64,000 bases of DNA from Echinometra lucunter (GCA_029962745.1 CM057157.1:30568503-30632502); one strand, 5' to 3'; positions 40,745 through 53,022 are shown, counted from the stretch's first letter. Numbers and translations: made by a program. The notes: a model not told the origin generated them from the sequence alone.

Positions 40745-43700
40745 CTCATACATTGGAATTGATTTTTAAAAAGTAATAAGAAATAAATTTTGCGGACTAA
40801 AATGAGAGATAGTTTGGCCTACTGCTATAACTAGAAAAGCTCAAAAGGATAGCGTGTAAATATTCGATTTTTTTTTCACCCAAAGTTTTATTTGGAAGCA
40901 AATTTTTATAAAGATTACATTATTTTCAGGACTATTCCAGTCTTGAAAGACCATGGGATTTTATGTGATCCACCTTAAAGGGGAATGAAACCCTGGGGAA
41001 ATATCCATTTTAATGAAAAGAGAGAATAGAGAGAAAAGTTCCATCAAAATCGGTTACGAAATGAGAAAGATATAAAAGTTTGAAAAGCCTCAATTTACTT
41101 TTTATGGCGATTCTCAAATTGGCAATGTTGCTTCAAAATGCAGGTTTAGAAGGACAACCCTCATATGACTTGTACACAAATTTCACATTTGCCATTATCT
41201 CTAAAGATGCTGCTTGTCTCTTTGTGAACCCAAAATTATGTTATGTCAATTCTATGATATATCTTGAGCTAAGAAGGAGATTAGCTGCACCTTCAGAGAT
41301 AATGGGTAAAATATGAAATTTTGTGTGCATAACATATTGAGAGTTGTCCTTCTATTAAACCTAGCGTTTTGAAGCAATATTGCTAATTTGAGGATCGCCA
41401 TAGAAAGTAAACTGAGACTTGTCAAAGTTTCATAAACTTCTCATTTCGTATTAAACCGATTTTTTCTTTCTCGACAAACTTTGTCAGTATGTACCAGTGC
41501 ATACCAGTGCATACCAGTGCGTGCCTTGAATTTAAGACCTAAAGGTAATTTGAAAATTGGGGGGGGGGGGGGGGGGTCGGCTGCGGAAGGGATACCCTAT
41601 ACCTAGCATTAAAAAACAAATGAAATCCTTACCCCCGCTTCCACTTGACTCGGTTGAAGAAGGCAATATGGTTTGATGGGCGTTGGTCGCAGGAGGGTTG
41701 GTTTCATGGGCATCGGTCGGAGGGGCGTCGGTTGGACAACTGGTTGTAGGGGCTTTGGACTCAACCGGAGGATCGGTTATGCCTCATACATTGGAATTGA
41801 TTTTTAAAAAGTAATAAGAAACAAATTTTGCGGACTAAAATGAAAGATATTTTGGCCTACTGCTATAACTAGAAAAGCTCAAAAGGATAGCGTGTAAATA
41901 TTCGATTTTTTTTTCACCCAAAGTTTTATTTGGAAGCAAATTTTTATAAAGATTACATTATTTTCAGGACTATTCAAGTCTTGAAAGATCATGGGATTTT
42001 ATGTGATCCACCTTAAAGGGGAATGAAACCCTGAGGAAATATCCATTTTAATGAAAAGAGAGAATAGAGAGAAAAGTTCCATCAAAATCGGTTACGAAAT
42101 GAGAAAGATATACAAGTTTGAAAAGCCTCAATTTACTTTTTATGGCGATTCTCAAATTGGCAATGTTGCTTCAAAATGGCAGGTTTAGAAGGACAACCCT
42201 CATATGATTTGTACACAAATTTCATATTTGATCCATTATCTCTAAAGATGCTGCTTGTCTCTTTGTGAACTCAGCGTTAAGTTATGTCAATTCCATGATA
42301 TATCTTGAGCTAAGAAGGAGATTAGCTGCACCTTCAGAGATAATGGGTAAAATATGAAATTTTGTGTGCATAACATATTGAGAGTTGTCCTTCTATTAAA
42401 CCTAGCGTTTTGAAGCAATATTGCTAATTTGAGGATCGCCATAGAAAGTAAACTGAGACTTGTCAAAGTTTCATAAACTTCTCATTTCGTATTAAACCGA
42501 TTTTTTCTTTCTCGACAAACTTTGTCAGTATGTACCAGTGCATACCAGTGCATACCAGTGCGTGCCTTGAATTTAAGACCTAAAGGTAATTTGAAAATTC
42601 GGGGGGGGGGGGTCGGCTGCGGAAGGGATACCCTATACCTAGCATTAAAAAAACAAATGAAATCCTTACCCCCGCTTCCACTTGACTCGGTTGAAGAAGG
42701 CAATGTGGTTTGATGGGCGTTGGTCGCAGGAGGGTTGGTTTCATGGGCATCGGTCGGAGGGGCGTCGATTGGAAAACTGGTTGTAGGGGCTTTGGACTCA
42801 ACCGGAGGATCGGTTAAGCCTCATACATTGGAATTGATTTTAAAAAGTAATAAGAAACAAATTTTGCGGACTAAAATGAGAGATAGTTTGGCCTACTGCT
42901 ATAACTAGAAAAGCTCAAAAGGATAGCGTGTAAATATTCGATTTTTTTTTCACCCAAAGTTTATTTGGAAGCAAATTTATAAAGATTACATCTCCATTTT
43001 ACATTATTTTCAGGACTTGTTCCAGTCTTGAAAGACCACGGGATTTTATTTGGTCCACCTTAAAGGGAATGAAACCTGGGGAAATATCCATTTTAATGAA
43101 AAGAGAGAATAGAGAGAAAAGTTCCATCAAAATCGGTTACGAAATGAGAAAGATATAAAAGTTCGAAAAGCTTCAATTTACTTTTTATGGCGATTCTCAA
43201 TTGGCAATGTTGCTTAAAAAATGCAGGTTTAGAAGGACAAACCCTCATATGACTTGTACACAAATTTCACATTTGCCATTATCTCTAAAGATGCTGCTTG
43301 TCTCTTTGTGAACCCAAAATTATGTTATGTCAATTCTATGATATATCTTGAGCTAAGAAGGAGATTAGCTGCACCTTCAGAGATAATGGGTAAAATATGA
43401 AATTTTGTGTACATAACATATTGAAAGTTGTCCTTCTATTAAACCTGGCGTTTTGAAGCAATATTGCTAATTTGAGGATCGCCATAAAAAGTAAATTGAG
43501 ACTTGTCAAAGTTTCATAAACTTCTCATTTCGTATTAAACCTATTTTGATAGAACTTTTTAAAACGGCATCTATCTGTACTCTCTTTTCATTAAAAATGA
43601 TCTTCCCCTGGGTTTCATTCTCCTTCAAATATCAAACAGAATAAGACAAGAAATGATTATCTGGTTCCATTTCATTGCATGGATGCATATGTAGCGCTTT

Positions 43701-46700
43701 ATGATTAGATCTTTGAATTGTCTCTCATATTGGTGAAGCTATAGATGACCCGCAGAGTAATTCTGTTTATTTCTGGCCCATCTGACGTATCAGTTAAGAT
43801 CCCTTGATGTTAAAAATATCTTCATATTATATGTGATAACCTTCAGCTAAAGTAAACAGTACCATACTTTTGCCAATGGACTGGCGGCAATTTATTTCCT
43901 CGGTTATGGACAATTATCATATCTTTGATAATTCATTAATTGAGAATCATGTTATAGGACTTTAATCATGGGCAGCAGTACTTCTATCTCAATGAGGTAA
44001 TATTACAGCGAAACTGAGACAAAGATAAGGTTTCAAAGATTAAGGTAAAACCAAAGAGTAATAGCATGAAGTCCTTACCTACAATGGGGCTAGAGTTACC
44101 CAGAATTGGATGAGCCATTATTGCCTAGGGTCAAGACCAACGCTGTGATGATCACAGCACCGACTGTCAAAATGCCTACAGTTCCTAGGACAAGCAAATG
44201 CGATGAGGACCCTGGCTTTTTAGCATCGACTAAAGCGATCTGAGATTTGATGGTTACATTCGGTGTCATTTCATATGCTGCCTTCGACATCCTTAAAGAT
44301 GCGTTCTCTTAATTAAAAAAAAAGTTACTCAGTACTTTTCTTCAACCGAATATCTAAAGTATGATAGCTTCTGCACAGAAACTCCTTTCATGGAGCATGC
44401 CCCCTTGGAACAGAATCTTTCCCAAAAATGACCTCCCCTTGCTGGCTTGCTGTCCTTGATCTAAAGTTTGCTAACCAACTTTGCAAACCAACTTTCCCCT
44501 CTTCGCTTATCGACTACGTCACTCGCAGAACTGGGAAAAATCACATTTTTATCGGTGAACATAAGTAATTGGCACACTATGACAATAAGCAGCGAGTGTC
44601 CTTGAAATTCAAATATTTTCTTCAAATATGAGAAACGCCCCTCCAATGACAAACTGGTATTCAATCAAAATTATGTACATAATTTTCCCGTCAATATTTA
44701 CTAGCTGTTACAAACGGCTCTTTTAGCTTGCAAATAAAGTTTAAAGGGACACAAACTTAGTTTTGATCTTACACATGTTATAAGGTAATATGGATCAAAA
44801 GCACTAACTGGTGTTGGGGAGATTCACTATTGTCTGCCACCATCATTAAAACCCAGAAATTTGATTCAACAGGCAGAACAAACAGCAAAGAAGCAATGAT
44901 TTTGTTGTAAAACATTCCATTGAAAATTGGACGTGGTAAAAAAAAATCTACCAAAAATGCTACTCATACGACATTGAGTTTAACAAAAGTATAGTAACCT
45001 CTTTGTCAAACGATAAATTTATTTACAAAGATTTTAAAAGGCAGCAATTGAAATGATACTCGATGGAAGGAATAAGTCGAATAGTGTCTAAGAATGATTT
45101 AGTCGATGTTTGAAAGCGAAATTCACCATCATACTGGCTCGTTTCGACGAGTGAGAGGCACTGGTGTTTCCTGAGGCTCGTTTTCCTAAGATTCATTACT
45201 CCCAAGCACAGCTTTACCATACCAGGGGTTAATCATTTCGAAAATTTTGATTTCGAATTTTAGCTGAACGTTATCACAGATTTATGAAGATTAAGTTTTA
45301 CGTTTTGGATTCGCAATGTATATTTCAGGTGGGCAAGAAATATACATATTACTTGGTGGACCATCGAGTTTCACCAACTTCATCAAAGGGGTGTGAAACT
45401 GTTTTTAATGGCCCGTCATACCTCTTCTTGATCAATAACATAATTAAATAAGAAGTTAATTGTTGATGTTTTGACTCAATTTTTTATCATGTCGTTTGCT
45501 TGCTATACAGTTGCGATATATATAGGCCAAACTGTCTCTCATTTTAGACCGCAAAATTTACTTGCAATTAACATTTTATCGATTCCAATGTCTAGGGCTT
45601 TGTTGATCGTCCGTCCGAGACCAATTCTGATCAGTCCAGTCCTTGTCAAACCAACGCCCCTATGGCCACACCCCTTAAAGCAATACCCCAACGACCAACA
45701 CTAACGAAGCCAGCTGTCCAGCAACCAGCCCTCCTGGGACTAAACCTCCTAAGATCGTTTACCCTCGTGCGACCAACGCCCTATGATCAACCCTCTTACG
45801 GCTCCCATCTCTACGAGCAACACCCCTAGACCAAACGCCCATAAAGCCAACCCTTCTACGACTGACCCTCCTGCGATCTTCCCTCACACCTCTCCGAGTA
45901 ACACCGTCTTGAACCATCATGCAACCAACTATCCTGCAACTAACCATCCTGCAACCAACCATCCCTCAACCAACCCTTCTGCGACAACTTTCATACGAAC
46001 CAAACCCCTACGGCCAACACCATAGCTAGATTAACGCTCATGGCACCAGTCATTCTGCGACTAACGATCGAAATCATTTCGGTCTTGAACCTTCCCCATT
46101 ACACACCCTTACCCAACCCTCTAATCACTGCAGCATCCCCTCCAAAGTGCATCACGCCCTTCTAACACAATAAGCCCAAATAAGGTGACAGATAACACAC
46201 ATATCACAACTAAACCCGTGGGAGCATTGTCAGGTGTTTTTTTTTTTTTTTACCAAAGCCAAGCTTCTTACGTGCATATCTAATCTGACAGAAAAGAGAT
46301 AAAACAGAAAGACAGGCGAAAAGATATTTGTGTCAAATCAACATCCCCCCCCCGTTAGGTTTCATAACATCCCAAAGTCCAAGGGAACGCGTGTCATAAC
46401 ACGTGTTTAATCGAGTCACTTTGTTTACTTTTAGTCTTTTCTTTGTTGATGATGCAAAGGAGGAAAAACACAATATGGCAGGCAATACAGATATAAATTT
46501 TATGACGAGTGTAATCAAAATTTTCAATTATTTGGGATATTTATAGATCAATAATCGTTTTACTTCTATGGACTGATATACTTCGATTATATTTAATGAA
46601 TAATTTTATGTCCAGACCTGCAAAAAACATAAGTACTGGGGTGCAAAGCAAAACTGAAAATATAAGAGAAGAAAGGGGCGATGGGCGTATCTTATATGCA

Positions 46701-49700
46701 TATAGAAAGCAGTACAGATATGATAAAATGATTACAAGCAAAACAAAACAAAAAAGGGGGTCGATGGACCTATCTGAAATGCACGGAGTGTAGATATGAT
46801 CAACTGATTGACTTTATATGAAGCAATATGCCTTTAACAGACATGATAAAGAATGGTGGAGGTGCCGTGGTATAGGACATAAATCACTGGAGTATGAAGC
46901 TCACGGTATGGGGTTCGAATCCCGGCATCGGTCCTGATGTACTTTGGCAATACATTAATCTACATTTGCTAGTCTCCATCCAGGTACCGGATGCCCAACC
47001 AAATGGGTCCTGATTCCTTGAATGCTCAATAAGCGGCTTAACCATTGACTCAAACCGCTACACGGGGGAAAAATGCTGTATGAGACTTCAAAATTTAGTC
47101 CAAAAGTCAAAGACTATCAATAGGTGGACTAAGATTTTTATTGCATTATCAATACCTTCACTAATCTTGGCAGTGAAGGTGATTGACGCAAACGCCCGTC
47201 AATACAAATTTTGCACTGTAATGAATAAAAGACGTCATCTGTGGGTGACGCAGTAAATGCATCGCCATGTCTTGAGCAAAGTTCGGCGCTCACAAGACCC
47301 CTCTTTCATGTCTTTAAGGCGTTAGTAATTAATGTTTGCGCTGTCTTTGCCGCACCGTGTGTATGACATCGTCCAAAGAGTGACTGCAAGATAAACACTG
47401 ACGTAAGTGGACTTGCCTCACAGGCTCAAAGGCGCAGGCATGGTTGAGTGTACATACATCTTGGTTCGGAAAATGATGACGTTGCGTTCAGGCCTGAGGC
47501 AGGTGCGGTGGATGAGCTGCGCTGTTTCACTCCGGTTAATTGCGCCAGTTCAGGTCAACAGGACCCTCTTGCAGTAAAAAAAAACCCAACAACAAACAAA
47601 CAAACAAACAAACAAACACACAGTTTAATCAAGTTGTATTCAAACAATAAAGGCTGGGTGTTTGAGGTTGATAACGGAAATCCTTACCACCACCTTCGCC
47701 TGGAGAGTTGGTTACGGGGGAGGAGTTGGTCGCTGGAGGGTTGGTCGCTGGAGGGTTGGTCGCCGGTGGATTGGTTGCAGGCGGGTTTGTCACAGGGGGG
47801 TTGGTCGCAGGAGCCGATGTGGGTTCTGTTGTAAAAAAGGGGGAAATTGGGAGAGGTAAATAGATCAGTAAGTTGGGAAAGGTAGACGGAGAGAGAGAGA
47901 GATAGAGATGCTTTATTTAGATAATAATCCCGTAGCATCGGAGTTGTATCAGGCGCTATAAAAATAAGAATTATTATTAATTATTATTATTATTATTATT
48001 ATTATTATTTATTATTATTATTATATCATTATTATTATTAATTACTATTATTATTATTATTATATTTTTATTAATTATTATTATCATTATGTTTATTAAC
48101 ATTATATTATTATTCATTACTAATACTATTATGATTATTCCAGCAATGAGTGTTTGGGAAATGAATAAAAGTGGGGTACAATAATTATACTCAAAATATA
48201 CGCGAAGGACTTTCATGATTATGATTCACTTTCTTTTCCAACAGGTAGCGTGATACTTCTTGTTAAAATGACAAATGATTATACTTGTATAAAACTTCTA
48301 CTGCCATTGTTGCTGCTGCTACTACTACTTCTGTTGTTACTACTGCTACTACTGCTGCTACTACAACTATGCTATTTAATTTCAATTTTATACAATTTAA
48401 AATGAATCAGATATCGAATCGAAGATTTGACCAGTTTGGTGTATCTGATTGGTCGAGGAGTTGATAAGCCACGCCCACTTACCGGGTGGTGTCCATGATT
48501 GGCCGAGAAGTTGATAGCCACCTCCGTAGTAGAGTGTGTACACCCAGTAATTCACCACATCACCTATTTCCACTGTCACTTGGGTATTCTCATGGACCCA
48601 GTATTCACCTAACATAGAAAAAGAAACGCAAAACAAACCCGGATAGTTTTATTCGGTAATGCGAAATATATACATTGACATTCCAGTTTTAAAGTCAACC
48701 CCCCCCCCCAAGCAAACAAAACAAACAAAACAAACAAAACAAAACAAACAAAACAAAACAAATAGAGTGAGTAGGTTCTTTTCAGGACCACACTCATTTC
48801 CCAAAAAAAGATTACATGGTGTACCGTGAAAATACTGCCATAATTATGTACTAGCACCATGGAAACATTGATAGGATATTAAAAACAAAACAGGTAAATA
48901 CAAGAAAATAATAACCCCCCCCACACACACACACACAATCGGACAGACAAGAAAGTGTCGAGCATGATGAGTGTATTGATAATAATTGTAAAGTGCCTAA
49001 CACCAAGGTAAATCAAGACAGGGTTACTTCACACAGTCTATATGTCGTGACGTTAACATTTTAAGCGAATAAATAATGGATTAGGAATCAAAGAAAGCGG
49101 AGGTTAGATATAATTACTTAAAAGCGGCGGATACGGGGGGGGGGGAGGGGCGAATCGGCTGCCCTACCCCCAATCTGAAATCAAGCGACCCCCTTCTTTG
49201 AAACCCAGCACCCTTTTTTTTTAAACCGAGGACCTTTTTTTTTTGTTTGTTTATCCACTAATTGGCGGGGAGGGGGGGGGGTGGGGGGTAACAGACACCT
49301 GAAATAGCCTGCCGGCCGCCCCCCCCCTCCCCACCTTTGAAAAATACTAGATGCGGCCCTGCTTAAAGTCAAAATAATATGGTCTTGACAGAGTTAATGA
49401 ATAGTGGTATCTCTAATAGAATGTATTTTTGTGAAATCATATTAACAAAATGGGTCTGGAGTAGGATCCCCAGGTCTATCATGTCTGGTGTGCAAGACCG
49501 AAATTCAATTATTTTCATAAATGATTGTTCATTTAGAATTTGCATGGAATAGAACTCTATATATAATGCTGGGATTTCATGCAGCAAATATTTAAAGGAT
49601 TATTAGGGGAATCAATCAAATTTGTTTGATATTGCATGACTTTTAATCCATGAACTAACGTTAAATAAAATACTTTAACATTTTGGATGAATAAAACACA

Positions 49701-50556
49701 ATGACATTGTATTATAAAAATGGTCCTTTTTCTGACCTGGCAAAAGTTCTGAAATTGTCAAAATAATTATTTTCCCGATCAGTTTAAACGTCGTCAACAT
49801 TCTCTTCAGAGAGTACAAATCATCTTACCATCTGTAGTAGTGACGTCATAATTCCATTGTCCAGCCCCAACACCATTCAAAGGTGATTGATGCTATAGTG
49901 AAAAGCAACAAGGCTTAATCCAGGCTCATCTACAAACAAAGAGAATCAATGATATGTTATACACTGCTCAATAAATGATATCTAACATTTAGTAATTTAT
50001 TCAAAGATATTTTAACCAGGCCAAAATTTTACAAAGTAGGCTCAGGGCAGTACACAGAATTTTTCCGGGGGGGGGGGGGAAAGAAACATTAAGAAAATTG
50101 AAGAAGCAAAAAGCGAGGAAGCGATGAAAGCGCTTTTGCATTTTAAAAGTGAAATTGAAGGATTTGGTGCACATTTTTCGTGGATTTTTGTAAAAATTTT
50201 CAGTAAAAAAATGTAGGTTTTCAAATTTCGGGGGGGGGGGGGGGTGGTAGAGTTACGAACATGATTGACATGAAATAATTTATTTTAGTAGCCTGCATTA
50301 ACGGCCTGACTAAATCTTTACTATGTTTTGGGATGAATAGCATGAACTTGCCCATGCAGTGATATATGAAAAATACAACAAGAATACTGAAAATACTAAT
50401 AAAATTTTCACATTTAGATGGAAATTACTTACGAGGGTATGCAAAGCGGATCCCCTGAGGAGAAATGAGAGATATATCCGGGTTCTGGACTTGGTATGCA
50501 TCAATTGCAACCAGAAGAACTGGCAGTAGAGCCAGTACATGTCTTACTCCGGCCAT
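40595..50556 (-). CDS. CBM39 / anchor / linker modules of a beta-1,3-glucan-binding protein (copy 1; no GH16 exons of its own)
   Basis: On the - strand: signal-peptide exon 50556-50433, CBM39 exons 49929-49829 and 48608-48483, Pro/Asn/Thr linker 47825-47688, an alternative type II anchor exon 44290-44079, and three linker exons 42819-42670, 41782-41633, 40744-40595. All module boundaries are phase 1, compatible with the GH16 exon at 37819. CBM39 is the N-terminal glucan-binding domain of GNBP/BGRP proteins (known). Expected products are a secreted CBM39-linker-GH16 protein or an anchored linker-GH16 protein (inference). As assembled, CBM39 exon 1 and the anchor exon each carry a 1-bp frame error that the second copy does not share. 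It could instead be a partial tandem paralogue that lost its catalytic part. Confidence 0.7.
41633..41782 (-). CDS. 150-bp linker exon, tandem copy b
   Basis: Nearly identical to the copies at 42670 and 40595, in a ~1.05-kb direct repeat. Here the text reads TTSCPTDAPPT. Phase 1-1. Confidence 0.72.
42670..42819 (-). CDS. 150-bp linker exon, tandem copy c
   Basis: Phase 1-1, acceptor GTATGAG, donor GTAAGG. Encodes DPPVESKAPTTSFPIDAPPT, then HETNPPATNAHQT and SSTESSGSGG. Symmetric phase allows it to be added or skipped without frame change. Confidence 0.72.
43060..43627. mobile_element. MITE family D (TTAA type), full copy in unit 1
   Basis: Starts CTTAAAGGGAATGAAACC and ends GGTTTCATTCTCCTTCAAA: inverted ends, right TTAA mutated to TCAA. 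About 568 bp. The intact counterpart is 54128-54694. Confidence 0.75.
44079..44290 (-). CDS. Alternative first exon with type II anchor (copy 1)
   Basis: MSKAAYEMTPN, then a hydrophobic helix LGTVGILTVGAVIITALVL and NNGSSNSG. 212 bp against 211 in the paralogue at 38411, with an extra G that makes a TAA after NSG. Around codons 12-15 it also carries two compensating indels relative to the second copy. Donor GTAAGG. Confidence 0.75.
45640..46025 (+). repeat. Inverted linker-like repeat sequence (copy 1)
   Basis: The + strand is C/A-rich with ACCAAC(C)ATCC and CCTGCGAC-type units. It reads TNPSTTDPPA and ATNYPATNHPATNHPSTNPS in one frame (45783-46025), like the linker exons but in the opposite orientation to the gene. 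No splice or start context was found. Copy 2 at 56700-57115 has several indels. Confidence 0.6.
46856..47010 (+). mobile_element. tRNA-derived SINE, copy in unit 1
   Basis: GGTGCCGTGGTATAGGACAT, a B box GGGGTTCGAATCCC and CATTAATCTACATTTGCTAG, related to the SINE core of 36833-37023. Confidence 0.7.
47688..47825 (-). CDS. Pro/Asn/Thr linker exon (copy 1)
   Basis: Acceptor TACAACAG, donor GTAAGG, phase 1-1, 138 bp. Tandem ATNPP units, probably an O-glycosylated flexible linker between CBM39 and the catalytic domain. The second copy has five more codons. Confidence 0.82.
47975..48130. repeat. ATT microsatellite (unit 1)
   Basis: (ATT/TTA)n following GGCGCTATAAAAATAAG, a SINE-type tail, in the CBM39-linker intron. 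Confidence 0.9.
48483..48608 (-). CDS. CBM39 exon, second half (copy 1)
   Basis: Acceptor TATGTTAG, donor GTAAGT, phase 1-1, 126 bp. Encodes EYWVHENTQVTVEIGDVVNY and YYGGGYQLLGQSWTPP, like the GNBP glucan-binding domain end. Confidence 0.9.
49829..49929 (-). CDS. CBM39 exon (copy 1, frameshifted)
   Basis: EPGLSLVAFHYSIN, then the frame breaks: this copy is 101 bp where the second copy (60977-61078) has 102, lacking one A in the CAATCAACC segment. The frame then meets TGA. Either an assembly error or a broken allele. Confidence 0.8.
50433..50556 (-). CDS. Signal peptide and first CBM39 strand (copy 1)
   Basis: ATG in the context TCAAGATGG. It encodes MAGVRHVLALLPVLLVAIDA, a clear secretory signal with likely cleavage after IDA, then YQVQNPDISLISPQGIRFAY, the CBM39 start. 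Donor GTAAGT, leaving phase 1. The exon probably begins at 50620 after an acceptor TTCTTCTCAG, giving a short 5' UTR. Confidence 0.88.
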
Positions 50557-51220
50557 CTTGACGAAAGTATCTAATCAAGACCAAGAACTCATGTGAGCCT
50601 TGTGCAAAATATTACGAATCCTGAGAAGAAGAGGACGATATAACAGATGTTACCATAAATACTGATAATGATAAGATAGAACCATGAGGTAACAAATATC
50701 ATAATCTAAGAAACGATATATCTCGCAGACATTATTAATCATTAATCAGTTATTGTGTGTTTCTTGTAAGTCTTTATTATGTAAGAAATTTATGTCTCGG
50801 TGTTTGAATACAGAGTAGTGCGGAGAGTGTAATTGTCAATTAGCGGTCACCAAATCATAGCATACTTAAATTGCTTTCAATCTTAAACAATTAAGAACCC
50901 ATACAAACAATAATTCGACACGGTTTGCAAATATGTGTAATTTTTTAGAAAAAGGGAAACCCAACTTTTCCAAGCACTATCTGCGTTTCACAAAAGTACT
51001 TAATTGATATTTTCATTTGTATGATTGGTACTAGGGAAAATCGAATTGCTGCAATATCTTAAACTAATGTAGAAAGTGATTTACGAAGAGATTATTGATG
51101 AAAACAATGAATTACGAGCATTCATTGATCAGTCTTTGCTTTTATTTCCTTGGCCACAGGAGAGGGGGTAATGTGAAAGGACGTTGGGACTAATATGGGC
51201 TCTAATTCTATGTTTAAACT

Positions 51221-51372
51221 GGGCCCCCGTCTTACAAAGAGTTGCGATTGATTCAAATCGATCGCAACTTTGAGATTGACCTCAATCCCTGTCTCTTATA
51301 GGTACACAGTTGAGATCAATCTCAAAGTTGCGATCGATTTAAATCAGTCGCAACTCTTTGTAAGACGGGGCC
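51221..51372. mobile_element. Long palindromic element (unit 1)
   Basis: GGGCCCCCGTCTTACAAAGA... mirrors ...TCTTTGTAAGACGGGGCC, and inner ATCGCAACTTTGAGAT / ATCTCAAAGTTGCGAT also pair. About 150 bp, almost wholly self-complementary. Confidence 0.85.
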
Positions 51373-52096
51373 ATAATGCCGATTGATAAATGAAATAATA
51401 TCATGAAAGATTACTTATTCTTGTTTTTTGTCTTTATATCTGCATTTATATCTGTTTTCATAACTTGTTTATTATGTTTCGTTTAAAGGAAAAAATAGCT
51501 ATACAGCATCATTCATTAAATCTGTTACGTTTTACATAACTCATTCAATATAGTTCACATTCATTCATGCGTAGCAAAATCACAACATATTTATTATTAT
51601 ATCGAAAAGGATGAATTGATCTTAACATGGATATTGCAAATTTATCAGGATGTCATCATTCACTGAGCAAATGATGTAAAAATAAAGCATTTTTCGTTTA
51701 TAAAAATAGATATATACTGTACTCAATCAGACTGTTTTAAAATGGGTATCAATAAACAGCGATAACTGTATTGAGCAAACGTGAATAATAAAATTCTTTA
51801 ATGTGTTAAACAACGTACAGAACGCATAACATTTGAGTAAGCAGTACACATCTAAATCCCACCCCTTTTGACAGTTTCGGCCCGTGACTGATAACACTGT
51901 ATTCTACGTTATCAACAGAAGCTCATTATTCAACAAAACTTAAAATCTTTGCAAAATTAATGATGTATCTGTCTGGTAAACATCGCCCGTTCCTTCATTT
52001 GTTCATCAAAAAGGGGAAAAAATGATAACATTTGTCTTTTCCTTCTAACCCAAGGAAAATATCCCTTCTGTGGAATTCTCACTATTTTTTGTCCTA

Positions 52097-52333
52097 CAGT
52101 ATCAAACAAAAGTGAGTACACCTTGAGGGGGTGTGCTTAACTTTTGTGCCACAAATTTAAACGAAATCCTTCAGCTGTTACATTATTGTTATGGAAGAGA
52201 TAATTCCTATCAATACACCAGTCACAGAATTTCGCTCTTCTCTATCATAGTTGTAATACATTAATTTTATGTCAGAATTTACATTTGAATTTCTACATTT
52301 TGCAAAGGGTCTACTCACTTCTGTTGGATACTG
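52097..52333. mobile_element. Tc1/mariner-type MITE (unit 1)
   Basis: Inverted ends CAGTATCAAACAAAAGTGAG and, on the other strand, CAGTATCCAACAGAAGTGAG, flanked by TA on both sides, as Tc1/mariner elements are (known). Confidence 0.8.
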
Positions 52334-52522
52334 TATATCTTCTTGCTCTACTCTTATTTGTTTGTGCAAGGCCTGAGCGCTCAGAGAGTTGTAGCCTTCT
52401 TGAACTGATACCCTTGTACCGCGAAAGGTCAGAATTACAATGAGTAACTAAATAATGTAATGTTCTCTTCAACAACGGTACCATAGATTCTACGAAAATA
52501 GCCATAAATTGAACAATAAAAA

Positions 52523-53022
52523 NNNNNNNNNNNNNNNNNNNNNNNNNNNNNNNNNNNNNNNNNNNNNNNNNNNNNNNNNNNNNNNNNNNNNNNNNNNNNN
52601 NNNNNNNNNNNNNNNNNNNNNNNNNNNNNNNNNNNNNNNNNNNNNNNNNNNNNNNNNNNNNNNNNNNNNNNNNNNNNNNNNNNNNNNNNNNNNNNNNNNN
52701 NNNNNNNNNNNNNNNNNNNNNNNNNNNNNNNNNNNNNNNNNNNNNNNNNNNNNNNNNNNNNNNNNNNNNNNNNNNNNNNNNNNNNNNNNNNNNNNNNNNN
52801 NNNNNNNNNNNNNNNNNNNNNNNNNNNNNNNNNNNNNNNNNNNNNNNNNNNNNNNNNNNNNNNNNNNNNNNNNNNNNNNNNNNNNNNNNNNNNNNNNNNN
52901 NNNNNNNNNNNNNNNNNNNNNNNNNNNNNNNNNNNNNNNNNNNNNNNNNNNNNNNNNNNNNNNNNNNNNNNNNNNNNNNNNNNNNNNNNNNNNNNNNNNN
53001 NNNNNNNNNNNNNNNNNNNNNN
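52523..53022. other. Assembly gap of exactly 500 N
   Basis: A round-number run of N joins two contigs. The left contig ends where the duplicate copy continues at about 63680. The right contig begins inside a linker-repeat unit matching about 42970. Apparent ORFs across it are artefacts. Confidence 0.99.

Larger units (their letters stand above)
40410..43627. repeat. Tandem ~1.05-kb direct repeats, each with one linker exon
   Basis: The landmark CCTTGAATTTAAGACCT recurs at about 40473, 41524 and 42565 (periods about 1051 and 1041). Each unit holds a linker exon and a MITE family D copy. The first two MITE copies are cut at TTTTTTCTTTCTCGAC, the duplication junction; the third runs to its natural end. 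Confidence 0.9.
50557..52522. other. 5' flank of the CBM39 gene, copy 1
   Basis: No coding exon. Contains a perfect palindrome element (51221-51372) and a Tc1/mariner-like MITE (52097-52333), and ends at the assembly gap. Confidence 0.6.

Noticed and set aside
45023..45220. 65-codon ORF MVKLCLGVMNLRK, repeated at 56091
   Set aside because: Repeated only because the segment is duplicated. No homology I recognise and no splice context.
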